From Bradyrhizobium canariense (GTDB lineage Bacteria; Pseudomonadota; Alphaproteobacteria; Rhizobiales; Xanthobacteraceae): 64,000 bases of DNA. The notes below the pieces were generated by a model. It saw only the letters and a program-made list of their open reading frames with translations. It was not told where the DNA came from and did no database searches. Shown piece after piece: positions 19,694-28,933 of this stretch; positions within the stretch are counted from its first letter, which is position 1, and every line of letters starts with the position of its first letter. Made by a program: the position numbers and the translations under genes. The DNA is taken from contig NZ_VSST01000009.1 of assembly GCF_019402665.1 (NCBI RefSeq), forward strand, positions 99,353 to 163,352, read 5' to 3'.

Positions 19694-20536
19694 CTATCCG
19701 GCCCCCTGATCGAACGCCTTGCGCAGGGCCACGTAGCCCTGCTGCTGCTGGCTCCAGTTGCGGCCGCCGGTCATCGCGCCGTCGATGACGAGGTCATGGC
19801 CGTTGATGAAGCTGGATTCGTCGCTGGCCAGGAACACCGCTGCATGGGCGATGTCATCGGGAAGCCCGGCGCGCGGGATTGGCTGCGCGGTCTTGTAGAT
19901 CTCGCGCATCACCGCCTGCGTCTTCTCCGCCGCCTCGGTCGAAAGCCCGAGCGCCTTGCCGAAAATGCCGGTCGCGATGGCGCCGGGCGAGATCGAGTTG
20001 ACGCGGACATTGGATTCGCCGAGCTCCATCGCCACGCATTTGGTGAGATGGATCACCGCCGCCTTGGCCGCACCATAGACCATCGAGGACGAGAAGCCGG
20101 CGAGACGGCCGGCGATGCTGCCATTGTTGATGATGCTGCCAAATCCCTGCTTCTTCATGTGGGGTGCGGCGTGTTTCATGCCGAGCATGACGCTGCGCAG
20201 CAGGGTCGCCATCGCCGCATCGAAGCGCTCGACCTCGAGGCCTTCGATGCCGCCGGTCTGCGCCGGGCCGCCGGCATTGTTGAACAGGCAGTCGATGCGG
20301 CCGAATTTTTCGATCGCGAGCGCGATCAGCGCCTGCATCTGCGCTTCCGCCGTCACATCCGTCTGGCGGAAGACGCAATTCGACCCGAGCTGCTTCGCCA
20401 GCGCCTCGCCTTCCGGTACACGCCGCCCCGCGATCACAATTTTGGCACCTTCGGCAACGAAGACTTCTGCAGTCCGCAACCCGATCCCGCTCGTCGCGCC
20501 CGTGATCACCGCGACCTTGCCATCCAGCCTGCCCAT
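19694..20536 (-). CDS. SDR family oxidoreductase
   Basis: NAD(P)-dependent short-chain dehydrogenase, 280 aa. The Rossmann glycine motif TGATSGIG is near residue 14, NNAG is in FNNAGGPAQ, and the catalytic Ser...YxxxK appears as NGSIAGRLAGFSSSMVYGAAKAA. ISPGAIATGI follows. The start at ATG 20536 (MGRLDGKVAVI) follows CAGGGA. It is convergent with the P450 gene; joint catabolic use is possible but unproven. Confidence 0.9.
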   Translation of the reverse strand: MGRLDGKVAVITGATSGIGLRTAEVFVAEGAKIVIAGRRVPEGEALAKQLGSNCVFRQTDVTAEAQMQALIALAIEKFGRIDCLFNNAGGPAQTGGIEGLEVERFDAAMATLLRSVMLGMKHAAPHMKKQGFGSIINNGSIAGRLAGFSSSMVYGAAKAAVIHLTKCVAMELGESNVRVNSISPGAIATGIFGKALGLSTEAAEKTQAVMREIYKTAQPIPRAGLPDDIAHAAVFLASDESSFINGHDLVIDGAMTGGRNWSQQQQGYVALRKAFDQGAG

Positions 20537-20731
20537 GGAATGTCCCTGTTTTCGAACCCCTTGACGCCAAATGGCGGACACCGATCGACGACGGCGCCGC
20601 GACGGTCGGCGCCGCAGCAGGCACTATTCCTGCCGGCTTCCGACAAGGCAAGCTTTGCTTGGGGCCGGCGACATGCGTAACATTCCTGGCGACCGCTCGA
20701 TTGTCGAACGCATATCGCGACCGGACTGCGC

Positions 20732-21697
20732 ATGGCGAAGCTGATCGACGAATTCCGCAAGGGCTGGCAGGGCGTGGCACCGCCATCGCTCGGCCTCAGC
20801 CTTGCGTTTGCGGTCGCCTGCCTGCTGGTTGCGACGCTGGCGCGCTGGGCTCTCGCCCATGTGCGGCCCGACGTCTATTTCACGCCGTATTTCCCGGCCG
20901 TGTTCTTTGCGGCCGCGTTCGGCGGCTTCCGCATCGGCATCATCACGGCGCTGGTCGGCGGTGTGCTCGGCGTCGTCGTGAACTTTGGCGATGCGCTTGC
21001 CGATAACGCGCGATTCGCCCTGCTGGCACTCTATTGGGCGGTCTGCGCGCTCACCATCTGGGGCGTCGAGCACTATCGCTCGCTACTCGTCGAGCAGCGC
21101 CGGATTTCCAGGCGCCTGATCGAGGAAGAAGACTACCGCAAGCTGCTGGTCGACGAACTCCAGCACCGGCTGAAGAACAAGCTGTCGACAGTGCATGCCG
21201 TGCTGCATCAGGTGCTGCACGATCAGCCGCAAATCTGGGCCCGGATCGATCCGCGGCTGCGGTCGCTTGCAGCGACCGACGATTTGATTTCGCGGATCGA
21301 CAAGGCCGGCTGCGACATCCGCGACCTGCTGATCTCCGAGCTCGGCCCTTACGGCCATGTCCGCTTCACGCTCAACGGCGACCGGCTGTTCCTGCCGCCG
21401 AAGCTTGCGGTCACGCTGTCCCTGATGTTTCACGAGCTCGCCACCAACGCGGGGAAATATGGCGCGTTCTCCGCGCCGCGCGGGTTGTTGCAGGTGTCAT
21501 GGACCGTCAGCGACGACCGTCTGACCGTGACCTGGGATGAAACCGAGGGCCCGAGTGTCGACAAGATCTCCGAGCCGGGTTTCGGCACCAAGCTGTTGAA
21601 GTCGGCGCTGTCGGCCTTCGACGGCAAGACGGAGGTCTCCTATCTCAGGACCGGACTTCATTGCACCATGCAATGCCGTATCCCCAAAGACGGTTAG
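20732..21697 (+). CDS. HWE-family sensor histidine kinase
   Basis: Membrane histidine kinase, 321 aa. The N-terminal hydrophobic part (residues 20-110, about four helices, YFTPYFPAVFFAAAFGG) resembles DUF4118 membrane sensors. The phospho-acceptor segment DELQHRLKNKLSTVHAVL and FHELATNAGKYGAFS plus WDETEGP are diagnostic of the HWE/HisKA_2 group, which in alphaproteobacteria commonly feeds the general stress response. No response regulator is next to it, so the partner is elsewhere. Divergent from the SDR gene. Confidence 0.88.
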   Translation: MAKLIDEFRKGWQGVAPPSLGLSLAFAVACLLVATLARWALAHVRPDVYFTPYFPAVFFAAAFGGFRIGIITALVGGVLGVVVNFGDALADNARFALLALYWAVCALTIWGVEHYRSLLVEQRRISRRLIEEEDYRKLLVDELQHRLKNKLSTVHAVLHQVLHDQPQIWARIDPRLRSLAATDDLISRIDKAGCDIRDLLISELGPYGHVRFTLNGDRLFLPPKLAVTLSLMFHELATNAGKYGAFSAPRGLLQVSWTVSDDRLTVTWDETEGPSVDKISEPGFGTKLLKSALSAFDGKTEVSYLRTGLHCTMQCRIPKDG

Positions 21698-21896
21698 ACA
21701 CGGCGCAAACGAAATCCGTTCGCGTGCGTCGTTCGCGGTTTCGCCGGACGCGTTGACGCCCCGTTAATGACGATGGGCTGCGCGCGTCGCATCGACGCAA
21801 AACACCACCGTAATTCTCCGGGCCCCTTAACCAAACTTAAGAGGGAACCGCGCAAGATCGCGCCCATTGCAAAGGCGCGCTGAAACAACAAGATTC

Positions 21897-23642
21897 ATGA
21901 CTTCTATGAACGACAACAAATATTCCGGCGCGAGCGAAGCCGAACTCGGATTCCTCAAGGAAATCGTTAGAATGCTGCCTGCCGGCCTGACCGTGCAGGA
22001 CGCGCAAGGCGAACTTCTCCTGGTCAACGATGTCGCGGCCGCCCAGCTCGGCATGGACGGCAGCCGCCCCTCGCGCGATCTCGCGCCGCGCCAGAAAGCC
22101 TGCCGGCAGGCCCTGAGCTCCGGTCAGGCGGTGGTCGCCGAGGAAGCGCTCCACGACGGAGCCGCACGCCAGGTGCTGCTGACCACCCATCGTCCGATCC
22201 GCCTTGACGGACGTGAGCTGCTGATCTCGGCCTCCTCCGACATCACCGAGCAGAAGAATTTCGAGGACCAGCTGTTCCGCTCGGCCTATTTCGACGAGCT
22301 GACCGGCCTGCCCTCGCGGCGGGTGATCGAACATCGCGCCACCAGCCTGCTCGCGCAGGGTCGCGCCGGCGAGCGCTTTGCGCTCGCCTTTCTCGACGTC
22401 GACAATTTCAAGCACATCAACGACTATTACGGTCACACCGTGGGCGATGCCCTGCTGGTCGAACTGTCGAAGCGGCTTGGACGCGGCCTGCGCGATTCGG
22501 ACATGCTGTCGCGCATCTCCGGCGACGAATTTCTGCTGCTGCTGTCGCCGATCAAGAATCAGGAGGAAGTCGCCGAATTCATGCAATCGACGCTGGAGCG
22601 GCTGACGGCGCCGTTCTTCATCGACAATTCGGAAGTGTTCGCCTCAACCTCCGTCGGCATCAGCCTGTACCCCGATCACGGAAGCAGCTTCGAGACACTG
22701 CGCCAGAACGCCGACATCGCGATGTACCGCATCAAGAACGACGGCAAGGGATCGGCGGCCTTCTTCGACTCCAGCATGGAGCGCGAGGCGCTGGCGCGGA
22801 TGAAAATCGAGCAGTCGCTGCGGCAGGCCATCCTGGAGAAGCGCTTCTGCTGCGCCTTCCAGTCCAAGGTCGACATCCGCACGCAGGAGGTGAAGGGCAT
22901 CGAGGCCCTGGTTCGGCTGCGCGACGACGAGGGCGTGATCCAGGCGCCGGGCTCGTTCATCAATCTTGCCACCGAACTCGGGCTGATCGACGAGCTGACC
23001 CATCTCGTGCTCGCCGAGATCGTCAAGTCAATCGACCTGATCAACGAGACGTTCGGTGCGGAAGCGACCATCAGCATCAACGTCGCGGCCAAGCAGGCCG
23101 GCAACCCCGAATTCATGCGCAGCTTTGCCCAGGCGCTCGACGACACCAGCTTTCCGCAGCGCTTCATGATCGAGGTTACGGAAGACGCCTTCGTCGCCAA
23201 GAATCACTTCCAGGCCGAGATCCTGCCGATGTTCCGCAAGCTCGGCGTCGCCATCTCGATCGACGATTTCGGCACCGGCTATTCCTCACTGTCGGCGCTG
23301 GCCGACATCACCGCGGACGAGATCAAGATCGACCGCTCCTTCATTACCGATATCCATAAGCGCCCACGCAACCAGGGAATCCTGCGCGCGATCGAATCCC
23401 TGAGCGAAGCGCTCGGCATGACCGTGATCGCCGAAGGCATCGAATCCTACGAGGAGCTCGCCTACCTGCAGGCTGCGACCAAGATCCGCTACGCGCAGGG
23501 CTATTATTTCTCCCGGCCGATCTTCCTGGAGGAGCTGAAGCTCGCAACGCCGATCTCCAGCGAAGCACGCGCCAGTGTCACAAACCGCTCGACGCAACAG
23601 AACCGGCAGGGCTATTCCCGGGCGAACGGATACCGGCCGTAA
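21897..23642 (+). CDS. PAS-GGDEF-EAL cyclic-di-GMP protein (variant SGDEF)
   Basis: Cytosolic c-di-GMP turnover protein, about 581 aa. An N-terminal PAS-like region (LPAGLTVQDAQGELLLVND) is followed by a GGDEF domain whose active site reads RISGDEF, so the first Gly is Ser, with an RxxD inhibitory site (RDSD) five residues earlier. The EAL domain looks complete: IEALVRL, MIEVTED, SIDDFGTGYSS, EIKIDRSF, IAEGIES. Phosphodiesterase activity is the safer prediction. The start is uncertain: ATG 21897, ATG 21906 and TTG 21867 all lack a good ribosome site. Confidence 0.9.
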   Translation: MTSMNDNKYSGASEAELGFLKEIVRMLPAGLTVQDAQGELLLVNDVAAAQLGMDGSRPSRDLAPRQKACRQALSSGQAVVAEEALHDGAARQVLLTTHRPIRLDGRELLISASSDITEQKNFEDQLFRSAYFDELTGLPSRRVIEHRATSLLAQGRAGERFALAFLDVDNFKHINDYYGHTVGDALLVELSKRLGRGLRDSDMLSRISGDEFLLLLSPIKNQEEVAEFMQSTLERLTAPFFIDNSEVFASTSVGISLYPDHGSSFETLRQNADIAMYRIKNDGKGSAAFFDSSMEREALARMKIEQSLRQAILEKRFCCAFQSKVDIRTQEVKGIEALVRLRDDEGVIQAPGSFINLATELGLIDELTHLVLAEIVKSIDLINETFGAEATISINVAAKQAGNPEFMRSFAQALDDTSFPQRFMIEVTEDAFVAKNHFQAEILPMFRKLGVAISIDDFGTGYSSLSALADITADEIKIDRSFITDIHKRPRNQGILRAIESLSEALGMTVIAEGIESYEELAYLQAATKIRYAQGYYFSRPIFLEELKLATPISSEARASVTNRSTQQNRQGYSRANGYRP

Positions 23643-23861
23643 CCCCGCGCCTTTGGTTACTTTGCAAAGCCTGAGCAGCCCGTTCCGGGGGTGAGGTCAA
23701 CAATTGCATCTGCCGATTTCCTCGGCGGAAGCGATCCGGCGCGGCCGGGCCGGGACAATGTCACACATGCCCGTCGCGTGGTCCGCCGGAAGGTGGAATT
23801 GCAATGTCCGCACGGTTGTGCAAATCGCTATGACCAAAGCATTTCATCAGGAGGGACCACC

Positions 23862-25046
23862 GTGCGTCGATCACTCGTCATGGCAACCACCATCCTCGCC
23901 CTCGCCGCGGGCACCTCCGCACAGGCCGACGATCTCAAGGTCGCGCTGATCTATGGCAAGACCGGCCCGCTCGAAGCCTATGCCAAGCAGACCGAGACCG
24001 GCCTGCAGATGGGTTTTGAATACGCCACCAAGGGCACCATGACGCTCGACGGGCGCAAGATCGTCATCATCACCAAGGACGACCAGGGCAAGCCCGATCT
24101 CTCCAAGGCCGCGCTTGCGGAAGCCTATCAGGACGACAAGGCCGACATCGCGATCGGCACGACCTCGTCGGCCGCGGCACTCGCGATCCTGCCGGTCGCC
24201 GAGGAGAACAAGAAGATCCTGATCGTGGAGCCCGCGGTCGCGGATCAGATTACCGGCGAGAAGTGGAATCGCTACATCTTCCGCACGGCGCGCAACTCGT
24301 CGCAAGACGCGATCTCGAACGCGGTCGCGATCGGCAAGCAGGGCGTCACCGTCGCAACGCTGGCGCAGGACTACGCCTTCGGCCGCGACGGCGTCGCCGC
24401 CTTCAAGGAGGCGCTCGGCAAGACCGGCGCGACGCTCGCCGCCGAAGAATATGCCCCGACCTCGACCACCGACTTCACCGCGGTCGGCCAGCGCCTGTTC
24501 GACGCGCTAAAGGACAAGCCGGGCCGCAAGGTGATCTGGGTGATCTGGGCCGGCGCCGGCAATCCGCTGGCGAAACTCCAGGACATGGATCCGAAGCGCT
24601 ACGGCATCGAGCTGTCCACCGGCGGCAACATCCTGCCGGCGCTCGCCGCCTATAAGGGTCTGCCCGGCATGGAAGGTGCCACCTATTACTTCTATTCGAT
24701 CCCGAAGAACCCGGTGAACGACTGGCTGGTCGCCGAACACCAGAAGCGCTTCAACGCGCCGCCGGACTTCTTCACCGCGGGCGGTTTCGCCGCCGCGATG
24801 TCCGTCGTCGCCGCCGTCACCAAGGCGAAGTCGACCGACACCGAGAAGCTGATCACGGCCATGGAAGGCCTGGAGTTCGACACGCCGAAGGGCAAGATGA
24901 TGTTCCGCAAGGAAGACCATCAGGCGCTCCAGAGCATGTATCACTTCAAGGTCAGGGTCGATCCGAATGTCGCCTGGGCCGTGCTCGAGCCGGTGCGCGA
25001 GCTGAAGATCGAGGACATGGACGTTCCGATCAAGAATAAGCGGTAG
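23862..25046 (+). CDS. Periplasmic substrate-binding protein of HAAT/Liv-type ABC importer
   Basis: Type I periplasmic binding protein of the branched-chain amino acid/amide (HAAT) family, 394 aa. A Sec signal peptide (MRRSLVMATTILALAAGTSAQA) precedes DDLKVALIYGKTGPLEAYAKQ. A GTG start at 23862 is supported by a perfect AGGAGGGA seven bases upstream; the longer frame from 23691 is spurious. First gene of a five-gene cluster with both ATPases and both permeases. Ligand is unknown: HAAT proteins bind amino acids, amides, urea or aromatic acids. Confidence 0.92.
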   Translation: MRRSLVMATTILALAAGTSAQADDLKVALIYGKTGPLEAYAKQTETGLQMGFEYATKGTMTLDGRKIVIITKDDQGKPDLSKAALAEAYQDDKADIAIGTTSSAAALAILPVAEENKKILIVEPAVADQITGEKWNRYIFRTARNSSQDAISNAVAIGKQGVTVATLAQDYAFGRDGVAAFKEALGKTGATLAAEEYAPTSTTDFTAVGQRLFDALKDKPGRKVIWVIWAGAGNPLAKLQDMDPKRYGIELSTGGNILPALAAYKGLPGMEGATYYFYSIPKNPVNDWLVAEHQKRFNAPPDFFTAGGFAAAMSVVAAVTKAKSTDTEKLITAMEGLEFDTPKGKMMFRKEDHQALQSMYHFKVRVDPNVAWAVLEPVRELKIEDMDVPIKNKR

Positions 25047-25057
25047 GTGCTTCTTCA

Positions 25058-25163
25058 CCTCTCCCGCTTGCGGGAGAGGCCGGGAGAGGGCTCTGTCCTC
25101 TTGGGGGTTCTCGCCTGAGGAGGCACCCTCTCCCCAGCCCTCCCCCGCAAGCGGGGGAGGGGG
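25058..25163. repeat. Palindromic repeat between binding-protein gene and ATPase genes
   Basis: CCTCTCCCGCTTGCGGGAGAGG forms a local hairpin at 25058-25079 and CCCCCGCAAGCGGGGGAGG at the far end pairs with it over the whole element. Its position inside the operon could protect the upstream mRNA or attenuate read-through. Related to 50686-50709 and 63838-63970. Confidence 0.65.
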
Positions 25164-25212
25164 CCACCGTCGTCGCGGATATACTTCCAACCAAATCCGA
25201 TCGAAAGTTTCG

Positions 25213-25989
25213 ATGCCGCTCACCCTCGAAACCCGCGACCTCACCATCCGCTTCGGCGGCCATGTCGCGGTCAACAACGTCACCTGCAGCTTCCGGCCGG
25301 GCGAGCTCACCGCCATCGTCGGCCCGAACGGCGCCGGCAAGACCACTTATTTCAACCTGATCTCTGGCCAGCTCCGCGCATCGAGCGGCAGCATTCTGTT
25401 CGACGGCACCGACATCACCCAGCATTCCGCGCCGATGCGGACGCGCGCGGGCCTGGGGCGCGCCTTCCAGCTCACCAACCTCTTTCCGAATCTATCGGTG
25501 GAGGAAAACGTCCGCCTCGCCGTGCAGGCCGCTGACGGCACTCACTACGACATGCTGCGACCCTGGATGGTCCGCCGTGATCTGATTGCGCGCGCCGATA
25601 CGATCCTGGATCAGGTCGCGCTCGGCGGCCGCCGCGGCGTCGCCGCCACCGCACTGTCGCATGGCGACCAACGCAAGCTCGAGGTCGCGCTGATGATGGC
25701 GCTCGAACCAAAGGTGTTCATGTTCGACGAGCCGACCGCAGGCATGAGCATCGACGAGGTGCCGGTCGTGCTGAACCTAATCGCGCAGCTCAAGCAGGAC
25801 AAGAGCAGGATCATCCTCCTCGTCGAGCACAAGATGGACGTGGTGCGATCGCTCGCCGACCGCATCATCGTGCTGCATAACGGGCAGCTTGTTGCGGACG
25901 GCCCTCCGGCCGAGGTGATCGCATCACCGATCGTGCAGGAAGCCTATCTCGGCGTCGCGCCCAATAAAGTTGGAGGGAGCGCAGCATGA
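25213..25989 (+). CDS. HAAT ABC importer ATPase (LivG-type)
   Basis: ATP-binding subunit, 258 aa, cytosolic face of the importer. Walker A is VGPNGAGKTT, the LivG-type insertion GRAFQLTNLFPNLSVEENV is present, then the LSHGDQRKLEVALMMALEP signature and Walker B FMFDEPTAGMS, with the switch histidine in LVEHKMD. The next gene starts inside its 3' end (4-base overlap), which implies translational coupling. Confidence 0.94.
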   Translation: MPLTLETRDLTIRFGGHVAVNNVTCSFRPGELTAIVGPNGAGKTTYFNLISGQLRASSGSILFDGTDITQHSAPMRTRAGLGRAFQLTNLFPNLSVEENVRLAVQAADGTHYDMLRPWMVRRDLIARADTILDQVALGGRRGVAATALSHGDQRKLEVALMMALEPKVFMFDEPTAGMSIDEVPVVLNLIAQLKQDKSRIILLVEHKMDVVRSLADRIIVLHNGQLVADGPPAEVIASPIVQEAYLGVAPNKVGGSAA

Positions 25990-26708
25990 CCGATCTGTTG
26001 AAGCTCTCCGGTGTGCACACTCATATCGGCCGCTATCACATCCTCCAGGGCATCGATCTCGCTGTCGCGCAGGGGCAGACAACGATGCTGCTCGGCCGCA
26101 ACGGCGCCGGCAAGACCACGACGTTGCGCACCATCATGGGCCTCTGGCAGGCCTCCTCCGGCGAGATCAGACTCGCCGGCGAGCGCATCGAGAGCCGCGC
26201 GACGCCCGACATCGCGCGGCTCGGCGTCGGCTACGTGCCGGAGAGCATGGCGGTGTTTTCGGATCTCACGGTGAAGGAAAATCTGGTGCTGGCGGCGCGC
26301 GACGGGCCGCTCGACGACACCCAGCTCGACTGGATCTTCGGCTTCTTCCCCGCGCTGCGCCGGTTCTGGCTGTCGCGCGCGGGAAGTCTCTCGGGCGGAC
26401 AGAAGCAGATGTTGTCGATTGCCCGCGCCATCATCGAACCGCGCAAGCTCCTGCTGATCGACGAGCCGACCAAGGGGCTGGCGCCCGCGATCGTGATGGC
26501 GCTGATCGAGTGTCTGAAGGAGATCAAGCGCAAGGGCGCTACCATCCTGATGGTCGAGCAGAATTTCTTTGCGGCCCGCGAGCTCGGCGACGACGTGCTG
26601 GTGATGGACAACGGCACCATCGTCCATCGCGGCGAGATGGCGGCCTTGGCGGCCGACGTGCCGCTGCAGGAGCGACTGCTCGGCCTGAGCCTGGAGACGC
26701 ATCAATGA
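25986..26708 (+). CDS. HAAT ABC importer ATPase (LivF-type)
   Basis: Second ATPase, 240 aa, LivF type: YHILQGIDLAV, Walker A LGRNGAGKTTT, LGVGYVPESMAVFSDLTVKENL, signature LSGGQKQMLSIARAI, Walker B LLLIDEPTKGLAP. It overlaps the upstream ATPase and the downstream permease by four bases each (ATGA), so all four transport genes are tightly coupled. Confidence 0.94.
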   Translation: MTDLLKLSGVHTHIGRYHILQGIDLAVAQGQTTMLLGRNGAGKTTTLRTIMGLWQASSGEIRLAGERIESRATPDIARLGVGYVPESMAVFSDLTVKENLVLAARDGPLDDTQLDWIFGFFPALRRFWLSRAGSLSGGQKQMLSIARAIIEPRKLLLIDEPTKGLAPAIVMALIECLKEIKRKGATILMVEQNFFAARELGDDVLVMDNGTIVHRGEMAALAADVPLQERLLGLSLETHQ

Positions 26709-27715
26709 CCGAGCTCGCCGCAACCGATCCGCTGCCGAAGCCCAAGCGCGACATCGCGCCGATCCTGCTGCCGATCGCGGTCGCCCTGGTGATGATTCCG
26801 CTGATCGGCTCGCCCAGCACCTGGCTGACGCTGACGGCCGCGAGCCTCGCGATGGGCATGATGATCTTCATCATGGCCTCCGGACTCACGCTCGTGTTCG
26901 GCCTGATGGACGTGCTCAATTTCGGCCATGGCGCCTTCATCGCGGTCGGGGCCTATGTCGCGACCCTGGTGCTGGCGCCGTTCGCGACCTCGCTCCAGGT
27001 GGATTCGCTGTGGATGAACCTCGCAGTGCTGGCGCCGGCGGCATTGCTGTCGATGGCGGTCTCCGGCGCGCTCGGCCTGATTGTCGAGCGGGTGCTGATC
27101 CTGCCCGTCTACGGCCAGCATCTGAAGCAGATCCTGATGACGACGGGCGGCCTGATCGTCGCCGAGCAGACGCTCTATGCGGTGTGGGGACCGCAGATCA
27201 TCCCGACGCCGCTGCCGACGTCGCTGCGCGGCTCCTTCATCCTCGGCGACGTCGCGATCGCGAAATACCGCGTGCTGGCGACGCTGATCGGCCTTGCCGT
27301 CTTCATCGCGATTCAGCTCGTGCTCAACCGAACCAAGCTCGGGCTTCTGATCCGCGCCGGCGTCGAGAACCGCGAGATGGTCGAGGCGCTCGGCTATCGC
27401 ATTCGCCGCCTGTTCCTCGGCGTGTTCATGACGGGATCAGCGCTGGCCGGCCTCGGCGGCGTGATGTGGGCACTGTATCGCGAGCAGGTCCACGCCTCCA
27501 TGAGCGACGACCTCACCGTCTTGATCTTCATCGTCGTCATCATCGGCGGCCTCGGCTCGATCGGCGGCTGCTTCATCGGCGCGATCCTGGTGGCGATGAT
27601 TGCCAATTACGGCGGCTTCCTGGTGCCGAAGCTCGCCCTCGTCTCCAACATCCTGCTGATGGTCGCCATTCTGATGTGGCGGCCGCGCGGCCTCTATGCG
27701 GTGACCAGCCGATGA
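26705..27715 (+). CDS. HAAT ABC importer permease (LivH-type)
   Basis: Inner-membrane permease, 336 aa, with about eight hydrophobic helices and the LivH hallmark GLTLVFGLMDVLNFGHGAFIAVGAYVA. The cytoplasmic coupling segment RAGVENREMVEALGYRI is present. An unusual N-terminal extension (residues 1-15, MTELAATDPLPKPKR) is hydrophilic. Confidence 0.94.
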   Translation: MTELAATDPLPKPKRDIAPILLPIAVALVMIPLIGSPSTWLTLTAASLAMGMMIFIMASGLTLVFGLMDVLNFGHGAFIAVGAYVATLVLAPFATSLQVDSLWMNLAVLAPAALLSMAVSGALGLIVERVLILPVYGQHLKQILMTTGGLIVAEQTLYAVWGPQIIPTPLPTSLRGSFILGDVAIAKYRVLATLIGLAVFIAIQLVLNRTKLGLLIRAGVENREMVEALGYRIRRLFLGVFMTGSALAGLGGVMWALYREQVHASMSDDLTVLIFIVVIIGGLGSIGGCFIGAILVAMIANYGGFLVPKLALVSNILLMVAILMWRPRGLYAVTSR

Positions 27716-28797
27716 TGATCCTGTCAGGCGACCCGCCGCGCAACCGCATGCTCACGCTCGTTCTCGTCCTCATCATCCTGGCGCTGCTGGCGACGCCGTT
27801 CCTGTTCCCCGGGGCGAAGGCGCTGAACGTCGCGGCCAAGATCTGCGTCTTCGCCGCGCTGGTCGCCTCCTACGATCTGCTGCTCGGCTATACCGGCTCG
27901 GTGTCGTTCGCCCACACCATGTTCTACGGGATCGGCAGCTACGCGATCGCGATCGCGCTGTACGGGATGGGTCCGCATTGGGGCGCGGTTGCAACCGGCA
28001 TCGTGGTCGGCCTGCCGCTTGCCGCGCTGCTTGCGCTTGCGATCGGGCTGTTCTCGCTGCGGGTGGCTGCGATCTTCTTTGCCATGATCACGCTCGCGGT
28101 CGCATCCGCCTTCCAGGTGCTGGCCTCGCAGCTGTCCTGGCTGACCGGCGGCGAGGACGGACGCAGCTTTCAGCTGCCCGAGCTGCTCAGGCCCGGCACG
28201 GTGCTGATCTCCAAGAACGTGCTCGGATTCGAGTTCAACGGCCGCATCCTGACGTACTATCTGGTGTTCGCCGTCTCGGCCCTGATGATCCTCGCTCTGC
28301 TGCGGGTGGTGAACTCGCCGTTCGGGCGCGTGCTGCAGGCGATCCGCGAGAACCGCTTCCGCGCCGAGGCGCTCGGCTTCCGCACCGTCTTCCACCTGAG
28401 CTACGCCAACTGCATCGCCGCACTGGTCGCCGCCGGCGCCGGCATTCTCAATGCACTGTGGCTGCGCTATGCCGGCCCCGATACCTCGCTCAGCTTCTCG
28501 ATCATGCTGGACATCCTGCTGATGGTCGTGATCGGCGGCATGGGCACGATCTACGGCGCGATCATCGGCGCCACCATCTTCATCCTCGCCCAGAACTATC
28601 TGCAGTCGCTGATGGGCGTCGCCTCCAAGGCGGCGTCGGAAGCCGGCCTGCCGCTGCTGCCGGGGCTGTTGCATCCCGACCGCTGGCTGCTGTGGCTCGG
28701 GCTGCTGTTCATCGCCAGCGTCTACTTCTTCCCGACGGGCGTGGTCGGGCGGCTGCGTAATCTCGGCAGCGACAAGAGCGCGGGCAGCTCGCATTAA
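27712..28797 (+). CDS. HAAT ABC importer permease (LivM-type)
   Basis: Second inner-membrane permease, 361 aa, LivM type: LLGYTGSVSFAHTMFYGIGSYA, then FGRVLQAIRENRFRAEALGF coupling region and GGMGTIYGAIIGA. It completes the importer begun at 23862. Its ATG overlaps the LivH-type stop. No terminator-like hairpin is apparent in the following 136 bases. Confidence 0.94.
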   Translation: MMILSGDPPRNRMLTLVLVLIILALLATPFLFPGAKALNVAAKICVFAALVASYDLLLGYTGSVSFAHTMFYGIGSYAIAIALYGMGPHWGAVATGIVVGLPLAALLALAIGLFSLRVAAIFFAMITLAVASAFQVLASQLSWLTGGEDGRSFQLPELLRPGTVLISKNVLGFEFNGRILTYYLVFAVSALMILALLRVVNSPFGRVLQAIRENRFRAEALGFRTVFHLSYANCIAALVAAGAGILNALWLRYAGPDTSLSFSIMLDILLMVVIGGMGTIYGAIIGATIFILAQNYLQSLMGVASKAASEAGLPLLPGLLHPDRWLLWLGLLFIASVYFFPTGVVGRLRNLGSDKSAGSSH

Positions 28798-28933
28798 CGC
28801 GCGATTCATGATGCAGCGCGGCGGCTCGCTGGACACGACTGCGATCACGCAACGAGATTAACGCTCAGGTAACTGGCTTTCCTAAGCTTTACGCCATTTG
28901 TGTGCTGTATTCCTGTCCCTCCAGGGAGGGGGA

